Assembly (NCBI GenBank): GCA_947591495.1
Contig: CANQDG010000012.1
Location: forward strand, 1-48,529
Direction: 5' to 3'
DNA length: 48,529 nt
DNA from: an uncultured Bacilli bacterium
GTDB lineage: Bacteria > Bacillota_I > Bacilli_A > ML615J-28 > CAG-313
The translations under genes were made by a program, and so were the position numbers. The notes beneath the pieces were generated by a model. The model made no database searches and was not told the origin of the DNA. It worked only from the letters and a program-made list of their open reading frames with translations. Shown piece by piece: positions 1 through 9,049 of the stretch (positions are counted from its first letter, which is position 1; each line of letters opens with the position of its first letter).

Positions 1-628
1 TATCGTACAGAATTGTCTGTTTTAATCGCAAGGAGCGAACAAGGTTTATTATTTCCTCTCTTTTTGCATCGGAATAAAGTTTCTTTGAGCATACCCAGTC
101 GTCCAAATATGCGCCAATCTCATCAATACAAGCGACACATGAATCGAGCATATTCAACCCATTCTTAATCGCCTTATCATTGGGTGCATTTGAAAGAGTT
201 ATTATAGAGCTTTCAAATATACAATCTATCAATGCTGCGGTGTGGGAACAAAATTCACCGCCTTTCGTCTTTTTTTCTGTCGCATCAAGATTATTTTCAT
301 ACCAGTATTGGCAATCTTGAATGTGATCAAGTATATTTATCGAAAGTGTTTCATCTATTAAATTTGCCAGCTTACATTTTACAACGCTATCATGCCCGGT
401 CATACATCCTTTATAAGTTTCTTTGATATATTTACCCAGAAAAAACACAGAGATGTCAGACCAATTTTCCTCATTAATCCTTGCAAGCGCATGGCAATAA
501 AGCGCAATGACGTTTGTGTGATCCAAAAGAATACATTCCTTTGCAAGATTTTTCATTTCCACAAAATCATCAATCAGAGCATACGTGATCATTGCATCAA
601 CTATGTTATCGATGTTTTTATTTGTCAT
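1..628 (-). CDS. Hypothetical protein, N-terminal part (runs off left edge)
   Basis: An open frame of 209 codons starts at the ATG at 626-628 and stays open to the left edge, so the C-terminus is missing. A weak GGA-rich site lies just upstream. An in-frame ATG at 658 would add ten residues but has no visible ribosome binding site. The product begins MTNKNIDNIVDAMITY, looks mostly helical and is rich in cysteine; no signal peptide or known motif is recognised. Helical repeats of TPR type are possible but not shown. The region uses CTG, GCG, ATC and CTC codons and is about 38-40% G+C, clearly richer than the genes to the right. This hints at a different origin or a recent insertion boundary. 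Function unknown. Confidence 0.6.
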   Translation of the reverse strand, partial: MTNKNIDNIVDAMITYALIDDFVEMKNLAKECILLDHTNVIALYCHALARINEENWSDISVFFLGKYIKETYKGCMTGHDSVVKCKLANLIDETLSINILDHIQDCQYWYENNLDATEKKTKGGEFCSHTAALIDCIFESSIITLSNAPNDKAIKNGLNMLDSCVACIDEIGAYLDDWVCSKKLYSDAKREEIINLVRSLRLKQTILYD

Positions 629-745
629 CGTCTTCCGTCTCCCTTCGCCGCATTTCATCTACGACATAATGGTATACTTTTTTATACTTTTCTTTGAAAT
701 AAATATATTAATTGAACAAATAATAAAAATGCATAAAAAATTAAG

Positions 746-776
746 GCTGATGACAAATTAAAATTTTGTCATCAGC
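746..776 (-). terminator. Rho-independent terminator of the MurQ/Etf operon
   Basis: A perfect 12-bp stem (746-757 with 765-776, seven-base loop) is followed on the minus strand by a T-rich run. It lies about 90 bp past the stop of the last operon gene. It probably ends the long leftward operon, with no further minus-strand gene until 628. Confidence 0.65.
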
Positions 777-830
777 TATCTTTCTATTTATATGGTTAAA
801 GTAATTAAAGTTAGTTTGCCAACAATCTGA

Positions 831-858
831 GCGATAATAGATTAAGTTCTATTATCGC
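831..858. terminator. Hairpin next to the last operon gene
   Basis: A perfect 10-bp stem (831-840 with 849-858, eight-base loop) lies nine bases beyond the stop codon of the FAD dehydrogenase. Its T-run (TTTATTTTTT) is on the plus strand, so it is better placed to stop rightward transcription, although no plus-strand gene is seen to its left. On the minus strand it may act only as an mRNA 3'-end stabiliser. Confidence 0.5.
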
Positions 859-866
859 TTTATTTT

Positions 867-2273
867 TTAGTCAATTACTTTTCCAGGATTAAGAATATGA
901 TTTGGATCAAAAACTTCTTTAATGCCTTGCATTAGTTTTATTTGACTATCGCCAAGCAATTCTTTCATATAGGTTTTTTTCGCATATCCTATTCCATGTT
1001 CACCAGAAACAAGACCTCCTACTTCTTTGGCTTTTTTATACATTTCATCAAAAATTTGATGCAATTTTTCATTAAAAGTAGCTAGATCATAATCATCTTT
1101 ACAAATATAAATATGTAAGTTACCATCACCTGCATGACCAAAAGATGGTATTCTTATTTCATATTTTTTTGCTAAATCATAAGTAAATTTAATATAATTA
1201 GCAATTTCACTACGTGGTACAACTACATCACATTCATCCATCATTGTAGTTGATGCCTTAATTGCTTCTAAAAAAGCACCTCTTGCTTTCCAAACAGCTT
1301 CTTTTCGCTCATCGGTATCAACAATAAAGACATCGGTTGCACCTAATTTATTTAGGCAAATATCAGCGGCTATTTGATAATTGAATTTTAATTCATCTTT
1401 ATTCTTTCCTTCAAAAGTTAATAGAATATAGGAATTGCTTTTAGTATCAGGGAATTTTTTGCCTAAAAATTCTTCCGCAAATAAGATTGTATTTCTTTCA
1501 AAGAATTCAATCGCAGTTGGAGCAACTTTTGCTTTAATAATTTCAGGTACTGCATCAAGACCAGCTTGTTCACTCGCAAATGGAACTAATAAACTAATGC
1601 TTTCTACTGGTTTTGGTTCTAATTTTAAAATGGCTTTGGTAATAATACCTAAGGTGCCTTCACTACCGATAATTAAATGTTTAAGTGCATATCCAGTTGA
1701 ATCTTTAACAACTTTACGACCAAACCATTCAACATCGCCATTAGGTAAAACAACTTCAATAGCTCTAACCCAATCTCTTGTAACACCATATTTAACAGCG
1801 CGCATTCCGCCCGCATTTGTTGAGATATTACCACCAATTGTTGCACTTTTTTCACCTGGATCAGGGGCATAAAAATAACCCTTTTGTTCAACATAATCAT
1901 AAATTTCCATTAATAAGACACCTGGTTCAACTGTTAGGGTGAGATTAGATTCATCTAGTTCTAAAATATGATTCATCTTTGATGTATTAATAATAATACC
2001 ACCAAAAAGAGGAACACAAGCACCAACTAATCCTGTACCACTGCCTCGTACAACAACAGGAAAATGATGTTCGTTAGCATATTTCATAATTTTTGCAACT
2101 TCTTCAGTTGATTTAACATAAAGCATTACATCGGGATTACCTTTAACTGTTCCTAATTCATCTTTACCGAAATCTTCAGAAATTTCCTTTCCTACTAGAA
2201 TGTCGCCTTCATCAACAATTGTTTTTAAATAATCTATATCTTTAGGGGCAATTTTATTATATTTTACTTCCAT
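867..2273 (-). CDS. FAD-binding D-2-hydroxyacid (probable D-lactate) dehydrogenase, LctD/GlcD type
   Basis: A 468-residue soluble flavoprotein, the usual length for the GlcD/LctD family. The N-terminal FAD-binding (PCMH) domain carries RGSGTGL at residues 76-82. The C-terminal oxidase domain carries [10 protein letters not shown] near residue 380 and SGEHGIG near residue 423, the family signatures. It starts one base after the EtfA stop and follows EtfB-EtfA, the arrangement known for the Acetobacterium lactate dehydrogenase-Etf complex LctBCD, which oxidises D-lactate to pyruvate with electron confurcation to NAD+. MurQ, which releases D-lactate from MurNAc-6-phosphate, is encoded three genes upstream in the same operon, so D-lactate is the natural substrate here. 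Glycolate or another D-2-hydroxyacid cannot be excluded from sequence. No lactate permease is present. Confidence 0.88.
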   Translation of the reverse strand: MEVKYNKIAPKDIDYLKTIVDEGDILVGKEISEDFGKDELGTVKGNPDVMLYVKSTEEVAKIMKYANEHHFPVVVRGSGTGLVGACVPLFGGIIINTSKMNHILELDESNLTLTVEPGVLLMEIYDYVEQKGYFYAPDPGEKSATIGGNISTNAGGMRAVKYGVTRDWVRAIEVVLPNGDVEWFGRKVVKDSTGYALKHLIIGSEGTLGIITKAILKLEPKPVESISLLVPFASEQAGLDAVPEIIKAKVAPTAIEFFERNTILFAEEFLGKKFPDTKSNSYILLTFEGKNKDELKFNYQIAADICLNKLGATDVFIVDTDERKEAVWKARGAFLEAIKASTTMMDECDVVVPRSEIANYIKFTYDLAKKYEIRIPSFGHAGDGNLHIYICKDDYDLATFNEKLHQIFDEMYKKAKEVGGLVSGEHGIGYAKKTYMKELLGDSQIKLMQGIKEVFDPNHILNPGKVID

Positions 2274-2274
2274 A

Positions 2275-3486
2275 TTATTCTAATCCTCTTTCATGTTTAA
2301 TATTTTTAATTAATTGGGGAACAACTTTATAAATATCACCTATAATACCATAATGTGATACATCAAAAATTGAAGCTTGAGGATTTTCATTAATTGAAAC
2401 AATCATTTCGCTACCACTCATACCAGCCGTAAATTGGACTGCACCGCTAATTCCTAAAGTAATAATTAGTTTAGGTGCTACCGTTCTACCACTTAAACCT
2501 ATTTGGAATTTAGCATCTTTCCAACCTGCTTCAACTAATGGTCTTGTTACCGCAACCACTCCACCAAGTAAACTTGCAAGTTCTTCAGCCATTTGTAAAT
2601 CTTCTTTGTTTTTAAAGGCCCTACCACATGCAACAATGACATCTGCTTCAGAAATATCCGTAACTTTTTCTTTGACTTTAATTTCTAAAGTTTTAATTTT
2701 ACTAGATTTATCAATGTTACTAGTATCCATATAAACGCATTCTCCAAAAGGAGTTACGCGTTCTGGTTTTTTAAAAATCTTATAACGAACAGTTGACATT
2801 TGTGGACGGTGATTTGGACAAACAATTTGCGCCATAACATTACCACCAAATGCAGGTCTTACTTGAATTAAATCAGTGTTTTCTTTCATACCAAGCATTG
2901 TGCAATCAGCTGTTAATCCTGTTCTAAAATGGGCCGCAATTCTTGGAGCGAAGCTTCTTCCTAGTGATGTTCCCCCATATAAAACAACGGTTGGTTTAAT
3001 TTTAGTAATAAAGTCTTCCACACATCTTGCATAACGTTCCATATTAAAATTAGCAAATTCATCACTTTCATAGATGAAAACTTTATCAACGCCATATGCA
3101 AGAATTTCTTTTTGATATTGGTCCGTTTTTTCTTTATTACCAATTAAAATCGCATAAACAGGATGATTAATAACCTTGGCTAATTCATGAGCTTTACCAA
3201 TTAATTCAATGGAAACTGGATGAATACCATCAAAATCATTTTCGATAAAAACGCTAATGCCACGCCAACTGCTTTTATCAACTTTAGGAGTAGTATCTTG
3301 TTCTATAACTTCTGTTACTAAACCGGCTGGACCTTTTTTAGCACATAAACCACAATTTTTACAACCAGCAGTAAAATTTAATTGACCATTCGTATATTCT
3401 AATCCACCAAAAGGGCAAACCTTCATTACTGCTTCAACTGTTTCTTGATTAACTTTTTCTTGATTTATGATTAATTTTTTTGCCAT
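2275..3486 (-). CDS. etfA: Electron transfer flavoprotein alpha subunit with ferredoxin-like N-terminus (EtfA/LctC type)
   Basis: A 403-residue EtfA. The ATG at 3486 is preferred because AGGTG stands a normal distance before it; a GTG three codons upstream overlaps that site. Residues 1-60 hold four cysteines (C24 in a CPFGG context, then C42, C45 and C48 in CKNCGLC), matching the extra [4Fe-4S]-type domain of LctC and CarE. The C-terminal FAD domain shows the family signatures [11 protein letters not shown] and [15 protein letters not shown] and an asparagine-rich IN site. With EtfB it should pass electrons from the downstream dehydrogenase to NAD+ and/or ferredoxin. It is coupled to EtfB, whose stop lies nine bases before this start. 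Confidence 0.92.
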   Translation of the reverse strand: MAKKLIINQEKVNQETVEAVMKVCPFGGLEYTNGQLNFTAGCKNCGLCAKKGPAGLVTEVIEQDTTPKVDKSSWRGISVFIENDFDGIHPVSIELIGKAHELAKVINHPVYAILIGNKEKTDQYQKEILAYGVDKVFIYESDEFANFNMERYARCVEDFITKIKPTVVLYGGTSLGRSFAPRIAAHFRTGLTADCTMLGMKENTDLIQVRPAFGGNVMAQIVCPNHRPQMSTVRYKIFKKPERVTPFGECVYMDTSNIDKSSKIKTLEIKVKEKVTDISEADVIVACGRAFKNKEDLQMAEELASLLGGVVAVTRPLVEAGWKDAKFQIGLSGRTVAPKLIITLGISGAVQFTAGMSGSEMIVSINENPQASIFDVSHYGIIGDIYKVVPQLIKNIKHERGLE

Positions 3487-3495
3487 AATTATCAC

Positions 3496-4284
3496 CTAAA
3501 TATACTTTTTATCTTTTAAGATATCTGTTAATTGTTGGACTTGTTCACTCATATTTCCACTTAAAACCACTTTATCGGTATTTCTAGTAGGTGGAAACAT
3601 TCTTTCAACTTGTGTTGGTGAACCTTTTAATCCATAATGAGTTTCATCTTGATCAATAACATCCTGGAAAGTTATCATTGGAATTTGCACATCTTTAAAT
3701 TCTTTACCTCTTTTATATGATGGTAGTCTTGGAGTAACATGACCTTTATCAATTGTTAAAAGGCAAGGAAATTCAACTTCAAAGGTTTCAATAGTTTTAT
3801 CCATTGATGCTCTAACTACAATTGATTTATTTTTTATTTCTAAGACTTTTTCTACATAAGCAACATGAGGAATTCCTAGATATTCGGCCATTTCCGCTCC
3901 TACTTGTGCGGTATCACCATCAGTGGTTTGTTTGCCACAAATAATTAAATCAAAATCACCTAATTTTTTAATGCCTTGACTAATTGTATAAGCCGTAGCA
4001 ACAACATCAGCTCCGCCAAATTTACGATCACTTATTAGTAAGCCTTCATCGCATCCCATCCAAATTGCTTCTTCAAGAACACTTTTCGCAGGCGGAGGTC
4101 CCATTGTAATCGTTTTAACAGTTGCGCCTGTTTGTTCTTTAATTCTTAAAGCTGTTTCAATACCATATAAATCATAAGGATTCATTTTAGTATTATTACC
4201 ATCTCTAATTAATACTCCGGTTACCGGATCAATTTTAACATCTGAAGATGCTGGGACTTGTTTAATACATACAACAATATTCAT
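3496..4284 (-). CDS. etfB: Electron transfer flavoprotein beta subunit (EtfB/LctB type)
   Basis: A 262-residue EtfB beginning MNIVVCIKQVP, the classic family start. The nucleotide-binding signature GKQTTDGDTAQVGAEMAEYL (around residues 122-141) and the following IPHVAYVEKV segment are characteristic. Length is normal. A GGAAGG ribosome binding site precedes the ATG. It is the first of three consecutive genes, EtfB-EtfA-FAD dehydrogenase, in the order of lctBCD. It lies 13 bp after an alpha/beta hydrolase and in the same run of genes as MurQ. Whether the FAD sits in the bifurcating configuration cannot be decided by eye. Confidence 0.93.
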   Translation of the reverse strand: MNIVVCIKQVPASSDVKIDPVTGVLIRDGNNTKMNPYDLYGIETALRIKEQTGATVKTITMGPPPAKSVLEEAIWMGCDEGLLISDRKFGGADVVATAYTISQGIKKLGDFDLIICGKQTTDGDTAQVGAEMAEYLGIPHVAYVEKVLEIKNKSIVVRASMDKTIETFEVEFPCLLTIDKGHVTPRLPSYKRGKEFKDVQIPMITFQDVIDQDETHYGLKGSPTQVERMFPPTRNTDKVVLSGNMSEQVQQLTDILKDKKYI

Positions 4285-4297
4285 TTTTTTACCTTCC

Positions 4298-5041
4298 TTA
4301 ATTATTTATTACAAATTCTAAAACTTTATCATTAACTATTTGACGATAGGAAACTTTTGTATAACAATGTTCGGCACCTTCTATCAAAAAATATTGACAA
4401 TTTGGATATTTTTCCGCAAATTTTTTGCTATAGGGTGGCAAAACAGATTGGTCTTTGCTACCTTGTAAAATTAAAACCGGTAATTCAAAAGTTTCGATAT
4501 CTTTATACATATCATATCCTTCAAAGGCCTTTTCCATAGCAATATTCATATAATAACCACCCATATCAATATTACCATTTTCATCTATTTGATGAGTCAA
4601 AAAGCGATTGTGGATTAGTTGTGGCATATTACCTGCTGGTGATAATAAAATTAATTTTTCTAGATATTCTTTATATTCTAGTGATACTCTACTAGCAACT
4701 GCTCCTCCCATTGAAAAACCAAGTAAGATAATCTTATGTTGATTATTTAGCTGATAGGCTTCCATAATAATTTTTTTGGCATCTTCAATTTCCGTAAAGA
4801 AAGTAAAGTCTTTAAAATCACCATCACTTTCACCACTACCCATAAAATCATAGCGTAAAGTTGCATATCCATGATTAACCAAAGTATTAGTTAATTGTTT
4901 AAATAAATAGCCATTTTCGTTCTTATGACCGGTAAAACCATGTAACATTACAACGATATTTTTAAAATCATGTTCAGGTCTACTAAATAGGCCTCTTAAA
5001 ATATAACCATTTGAATTTAAGGCTTTAAATTCTACTAACAT
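4298..5041 (-). CDS. Alpha/beta hydrolase, cytoplasmic esterase-like
   Basis: A 247-residue serine hydrolase of the alpha/beta fold. It has the oxyanion segment MLHGFTGHKNE, the nucleophile elbow GFSMGGA (serine near residue 109), an acidic residue in the GSKDQSV segment, and a late histidine in EGAEHCY completing a plausible triad. There is no signal peptide. It overlaps the MurQ end by 17 bp and has its own TTTAGGAG site, so it is translated with the amino-sugar genes. By context it could remove O-acetyl or other ester groups from imported cell-wall fragments, but this is inference. The family is broad and the substrate is not readable from sequence. Confidence 0.8.
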   Translation of the reverse strand: MLVEFKALNSNGYILRGLFSRPEHDFKNIVVMLHGFTGHKNENGYLFKQLTNTLVNHGYATLRYDFMGSGESDGDFKDFTFFTEIEDAKKIIMEAYQLNNQHKIILLGFSMGGAVASRVSLEYKEYLEKLILLSPAGNMPQLIHNRFLTHQIDENGNIDMGGYYMNIAMEKAFEGYDMYKDIETFELPVLILQGSKDQSVLPPYSKKFAEKYPNCQYFLIEGAEHCYTKVSYRQIVNDKVLEFVINN

Positions 5042-5954
5042 ACTTATCTCCTAAATTATTTAAAATTTCTCTAATATTTCCTTTATAATCTAAAAGGAGT
5101 TTATTAATTTCTTCGCTATCTTCAATTTTAGTTAAATATGATAAAATAACACCTTTAATACTTTGATATTTTTGTAAAGCTTTTTGCGCATCTTCATCAC
5201 TATAGCCTGTAATTTCTTTTATGATGGCAAGGCTTCTTGCCATTAATTTTTCATTAGTGGCCTTTAAATCAACCATTAAATTTTGATAAACTTTACCAAG
5301 TTTGATCATTGCCGTTGTTGTAATCATATTACAAACTAATTTTTGAGCCGTTCCTGATTTCATTCTTGTTGAACCAGTTATAACTTCGGCTTTTGTATAT
5401 ACTTCAATTGGATATTGAACTATGCTAGCTAAAGGGGTATTAAGTGATGTAGTAATACAACCGGTTGCAGCTCCTACTTGTTTAGCATATTCTATAGCAC
5501 TTAAAACATAGGGGGTTCTACCGCTTGCCGCAAGCCCAACAACGACATCTTTAGCAGTTAAATGAAGGGCTTTTAAATCAACAATGGCTAAATCACGCGA
5601 ATCTTCAACTTTTTCTTTCGCACTCACTAATGCTTCGTTTCCCCCAGCAATAATTCCTTTTACCATTTCGGGGTCAACCCCAAAAGTTGGAGGACATTCT
5701 GATGCATCTAAAACCCCAATTCGTCCTGAGGTGCCAGCCCCTACATAGATTAATCTTCCCCCTTCATTAAAAGATGCTACAACTTTTTCAACTAAAGGAG
5801 TAATTTGAAAAATTGCTTGTCTAACACTTGGGGCAACTGTTTGATCTTCATCATTAATTTTTTCTAAAATTTCTTTAACTGATAATTGATCAATATCCAA
5901 GGTGTGAGGATTTCTTGCCTCTGTCGAAATTTGTTTAATATTAATTTTATTCAT
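5025..5954 (-). CDS. murQ: N-acetylmuramic acid 6-phosphate etherase MurQ
   Basis: A 309-residue SIS-domain protein with the MurQ signature at residues 71-92 (VGAGTSGRIG, then VLDASECPPTFG) and the SGRTPYV and GSTRMKSGTAQK phosphosugar loops. E86 and E117 are the likely counterparts of the two catalytic glutamates of E. coli MurQ. The enzyme splits the lactyl ether of MurNAc-6-phosphate, giving GlcNAc-6-phosphate and D-lactate, in the cytoplasm. Its start overlaps the AnmK end by 8 bp, with AGAGGT upstream. Position between AnmK/kinase/MupG/NamZ and the Etf-dehydrogenase genes suggests both products are used. Confidence 0.97.
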   Translation of the reverse strand: MNKINIKQISTEARNPHTLDIDQLSVKEILEKINDEDQTVAPSVRQAIFQITPLVEKVVASFNEGGRLIYVGAGTSGRIGVLDASECPPTFGVDPEMVKGIIAGGNEALVSAKEKVEDSRDLAIVDLKALHLTAKDVVVGLAASGRTPYVLSAIEYAKQVGAATGCITTSLNTPLASIVQYPIEVYTKAEVITGSTRMKSGTAQKLVCNMITTTAMIKLGKVYQNLMVDLKATNEKLMARSLAIIKEITGYSDEDAQKALQKYQSIKGVILSYLTKIEDSEEINKLLLDYKGNIREILNNLGDKYVSRI

Positions 5955-7077
5955 ATTGTTTATTACCTCTTGGGGGATTTGTAATATTACCTAAAATAAC
6001 TGGTTCTTTCGCACCGGTTACGGAAGGTACATTTGATGGTTTATTTTGGAGGGTCATATGACCTAAAATAGCAAAACCGAAAGCCTCAAATCCATCCGTG
6101 TTTTCCATTATTGTAATTTTGGCATTTAAATTCTTTCGCAAAAGATCAATAATAAATTCATTGTGCGCCCCGCCCCCTGATACAATCACTTCATCGATTT
6201 TTCCTAAAAACATTTGATATTCTTTGATAATTGTATAGGCGGTATAAGCAGTAATAGTTGCTATCATATCTTCTTTTTGAGCATGATGGTCACAAAGCAT
6301 TTTAATAATTTGATCTAAATATTGATCATTATATTTTTCGCGACCGGTTGCTTTGGGATAAGGTTTAGTTAAATATTCATCATTTAATAAAAGCTCTAAT
6401 ACTTCATAATCAATTTTACCTGATTTTGCAATTTGACCATTTTCATCATATGGCTTTTGGTATAATTTTTGCATTGCACCATCAATTAACATATTACCAG
6501 GACCGGTATCAAATGCAATAATATCATTTAAGGTTGCATCTTGTTTAAGGTAACAAACATTACCAATGCCACCAATATTTTGAAAAGCAATGTTTTTATG
6601 TTGTTTATGATACAAAATATAATTAATAAAAGGAATTAAGGGAGCTCCTAAGCCACCAGCAGCCATATCCATTGTTCGAAAATTACTAATTACCATTTTA
6701 TTAAATTCATAAGCTAAAACCGCTGGTTCACCAATTTGTAAAGTGGAAGAATAATATCCATCCATCTCGTTAGGATTATGCCAAATGGTTTGACCATGCA
6801 TTGCAATATAAGTTACTTCATTTAAGTCAATTTGATAAGTCTTGATAAATTTTTTAATGGCATCTACATAAGCATAAGCTACTTCATAGTTTAAACTACA
6901 AATTTGTTGAACATTAGATGAAATAATTTTTGATGCATCCTTTATTTTTTTGACTAATGCTATCTCATATGGATAACTATTAAAGGCTAATAAAGAATAT
7001 TGATCATTTTGATATTCCATCAAACAAAGATCGATGCCATCAAGTGATGTACCACTCATTATACCAATTGCTTTCAT
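5947..7077 (-). CDS. anmK: 1,6-anhydro-N-acetylmuramic acid kinase AnmK
   Basis: A 376-residue kinase of the ASKHA fold. The ATG at 7077 is chosen because AAGGTG stands six bases before it; the in-frame GTG at 7086 overlaps that site. It begins MKAIGIMSGTSLDGID, the AnmK signature, and carries NIGGIGNVCYL, FDTGPGNMLID and SGGGAHNEF, the conserved phosphate and sugar loops. AnmK opens and phosphorylates anhydroMurNAc made by lytic transglycosylases, yielding MurNAc-6-P for MurQ, which follows directly with an 8-bp overlap. Its presence implies that anhydro-ended fragments, for example from other bacteria or phage lysis, are among the nutrients taken in. Confidence 0.96.
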   Translation of the reverse strand: MKAIGIMSGTSLDGIDLCLMEYQNDQYSLLAFNSYPYEIALVKKIKDASKIISSNVQQICSLNYEVAYAYVDAIKKFIKTYQIDLNEVTYIAMHGQTIWHNPNEMDGYYSSTLQIGEPAVLAYEFNKMVISNFRTMDMAAGGLGAPLIPFINYILYHKQHKNIAFQNIGGIGNVCYLKQDATLNDIIAFDTGPGNMLIDGAMQKLYQKPYDENGQIAKSGKIDYEVLELLLNDEYLTKPYPKATGREKYNDQYLDQIIKMLCDHHAQKEDMIATITAYTAYTIIKEYQMFLGKIDEVIVSGGGAHNEFIIDLLRKNLNAKITIMENTDGFEAFGFAILGHMTLQNKPSNVPSVTGAKEPVILGNITNPPRGNKQYE

Positions 7078-7093
7078 TGTATTCACCTTATTT

Positions 7094-8011
7094 TTATTTT
7101 TGATTTTGAGTTATATAATTATAAACCCCTTTTAATTGATCAAGGGTTGCTTGATTATAATTTAATTCATTATTATATTTAGCCATATACTTTTTAAAGC
7201 CATCAATAATTAACTTGCCATCATTTTCAATAAATCCGCCAGTTAAACCAATAATAGCTGGACTAGTTAAATTTAAAGCTTTCATTGTATCAATCGTTTG
7301 CTTAGCGAGTTTTTCGCCTTCTTTTATTAATAAATTAATCGCTTCTTGGGAACCTTTACTGGCTTCTAATTTAAAGAATTGACTAAGTTTAGCTATTTCA
7401 TCTTTGGAGTGTTGATAGAACAAATGATTTAATTGTCGAATATCTTTTAAGTTTATTGAATTAAGGAAGGCTTGTTCTAAATTAGTTAGTGGTTGTCCTT
7501 CTTCATAATGATCAATCATTTGTACACAGAAGTCATGAACAGCACCATAAGCACTTCCACGTTCTCTTAATAAATGGCCCCATCCACCTAACATTTTTTC
7601 GTTTGCTTGATTTTTGCCATAAATTGCAACGCCTGTTCCCGCAATCACAATAATTCCATTATCATATTGGTTATTTAAAAGACTATAAAGCGCACTTTTA
7701 ACATCACTGGTAATCCAACATTTAGTTTGATATTTTTTTTCAAAATATTTTTCAAATTCTTTTATATCATTTATAACACTAAGTCCTGATATTCCCATTC
7801 CTATGGCAAGTAGATTCCACTTATCTTTATTTTTTTGAATAATTTCATTAAGGGCCTCATCAATATTTTGATACCACTTTTCATATATTACTGCTGGTGA
7901 TCCACTTTTTCCTGTGGCTTTTGCTAATAAACGGCCATCAACCGTAAAAGCACCAACCAAGCTTTTGGTTCCTCCTGCATCTACACAAAGATATACTTTT
8001 ATTTTTTCCAT
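7094..8011 (-). CDS. BadF/BadG-family amino-sugar kinase (MurNAc/GlcNAc kinase, MurK-like)
   Basis: A 305-residue ASKHA kinase beginning with the phosphate-1 loop VDAGGTKS (residues 10-17). It also has the adenosine/phosphate-2 segment IIVIAGTGVAIYG, a GGWGHLLRERGSAYG segment typical of N-acetylglucosamine kinases, and LTGGFIEN near the end. MurK of Clostridium acetobutylicum, in the same family and encoded beside NagZ, phosphorylates both MurNAc and GlcNAc. The position between AnmK and MupG makes that dual role likely here, since NamZ and NagZ would release free sugars. A pure GlcNAc kinase is the alternative. AGGTAATTT precedes the ATG. Confidence 0.88.
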   Translation of the reverse strand: MEKIKVYLCVDAGGTKSLVGAFTVDGRLLAKATGKSGSPAVIYEKWYQNIDEALNEIIQKNKDKWNLLAIGMGISGLSVINDIKEFEKYFEKKYQTKCWITSDVKSALYSLLNNQYDNGIIVIAGTGVAIYGKNQANEKMLGGWGHLLRERGSAYGAVHDFCVQMIDHYEEGQPLTNLEQAFLNSINLKDIRQLNHLFYQHSKDEIAKLSQFFKLEASKGSQEAINLLIKEGEKLAKQTIDTMKALNLTSPAIIGLTGGFIENDGKLIIDGFKKYMAKYNNELNYNQATLDQLKGVYNYITQNQK

Positions 8012-8018
8012 AAATTAC

Positions 8019-9044
8019 CTATTTTTTGATAAAACTGAATGGCCAACCTTCTTGTAATTTATGAATAATAAATGGAGTTGTATGAAGATGACCAATAACA
8101 TTTACTCTTTCATCAGCATCTAAATTTGTTAAAACAATATTAATTTCCCCTGCATATCTTAAAAATAAATCATTATCAATTGTAACATCTAGCGGATGTC
8201 TAGCAATAGTATTAAAAGGGGCAATAGCTGTTTTTTTCCTTGAGCTAATGCGTAAAACTTCTTCACTTAAATCTGGTCTTATTTTAAATAAACCGGTAAT
8301 TTGATCAATATCTTGAAAATTAGTAGCACTTATAAAATCTACTAATAATTCTTCTTTTTGATGAGCTGACAAAGTTTTTAATTCGTCAATGCTTGCGTAA
8401 GCATCAGCGAAAATAATTTCATCAACCCCTAATGCTTTAAGTTCTTCAATGGCAAGATGAAGGTCTAATTGACGATGACTTTCAATAGTAGGTAGTCCTT
8501 CAAACATTGGGGGACGAAAATCCGAATGTGATGGAAGAAAAGCGGCTACTTCTATTCCAAATTGATGAAAGAATTTAATTTTTTCTTCGCAAAATGTTAA
8601 AGAATGACCACTATGAACTTTCGGATAAAAATTAAAACTAGCTTTAATTTTAGAAAGATTAAGTCCCTTTTCAACTAATTTCAAAAAGGTTTCTTCTCTA
8701 ATAGTTGAAGCATTTATATCTAGTTTATATGGGCATGTTTGAGACATCGTAATTAATTCTTCGTCTTTAAAGCCATAATCTAATCGTAAAGCATATAAAT
8801 TGGTCGGAAGTTTTATTAAATCATATACCTTTTTGGAAATGTCAAGGGATAGTTTCATATCTAAACGAATCATTTCATCTATTAATAGTTGCAATTGTTC
8901 TAACGATGGATTTGCTTCATTAATATGAATTGAAGAAAAAACTGTTTCATAACCTTCAGCTTTCGCTTTTTTTAGATATTCTAAATTTTTACTAAGCGGA
9001 TATTTATCAAATCCAAGATAAAGTGCAATACCTTTTTTAAACAT
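8019..9044 (-). CDS. mupG: DUF871 family 6-phospho-N-acetylmuramidase, MupG-like
   Basis: A 341-residue protein beginning MFKKGIALYLGFDKYPLSKN, the typical DUF871 (PF05913) start. A TIM-barrel N-terminal part is followed by a small beta-rich C-terminal domain ending in the GRLHTT-like segment GHLHTTPFI. In Staphylococcus aureus MupG is cytoplasmic and cleaves MurNAc-6-P-beta-1,4-GlcNAc to MurNAc-6-P and GlcNAc. No signal peptide is present here either. It lies six bases after NamZ and seven before the kinase. The known MupG substrate comes from a PTS, but no PTS gene is in this window, so its substrate supply is open. Confidence 0.88.
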   Translation of the reverse strand: MFKKGIALYLGFDKYPLSKNLEYLKKAKAEGYETVFSSIHINEANPSLEQLQLLIDEMIRLDMKLSLDISKKVYDLIKLPTNLYALRLDYGFKDEELITMSQTCPYKLDINASTIREETFLKLVEKGLNLSKIKASFNFYPKVHSGHSLTFCEEKIKFFHQFGIEVAAFLPSHSDFRPPMFEGLPTIESHRQLDLHLAIEELKALGVDEIIFADAYASIDELKTLSAHQKEELLVDFISATNFQDIDQITGLFKIRPDLSEEVLRISSRKKTAIAPFNTIARHPLDVTIDNDLFLRYAGEINIVLTNLDADERVNVIGHLHTTPFIIHKLQEGWPFSFIKK

Positions 9045-9049
9045 TGATG

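Noticed and set aside
707-745. AT-rich stretch as a possible replication origin
   Set aside because: No DnaA-box cluster or origin-linked gene is visible; ordinary intergenic AT richness explains it.
1435-1872. A 145-codon plus-strand frame within the FAD dehydrogenase gene
   Set aside because: It mirrors the conserved dehydrogenase frame, has no ribosome site, promoter or known motif.
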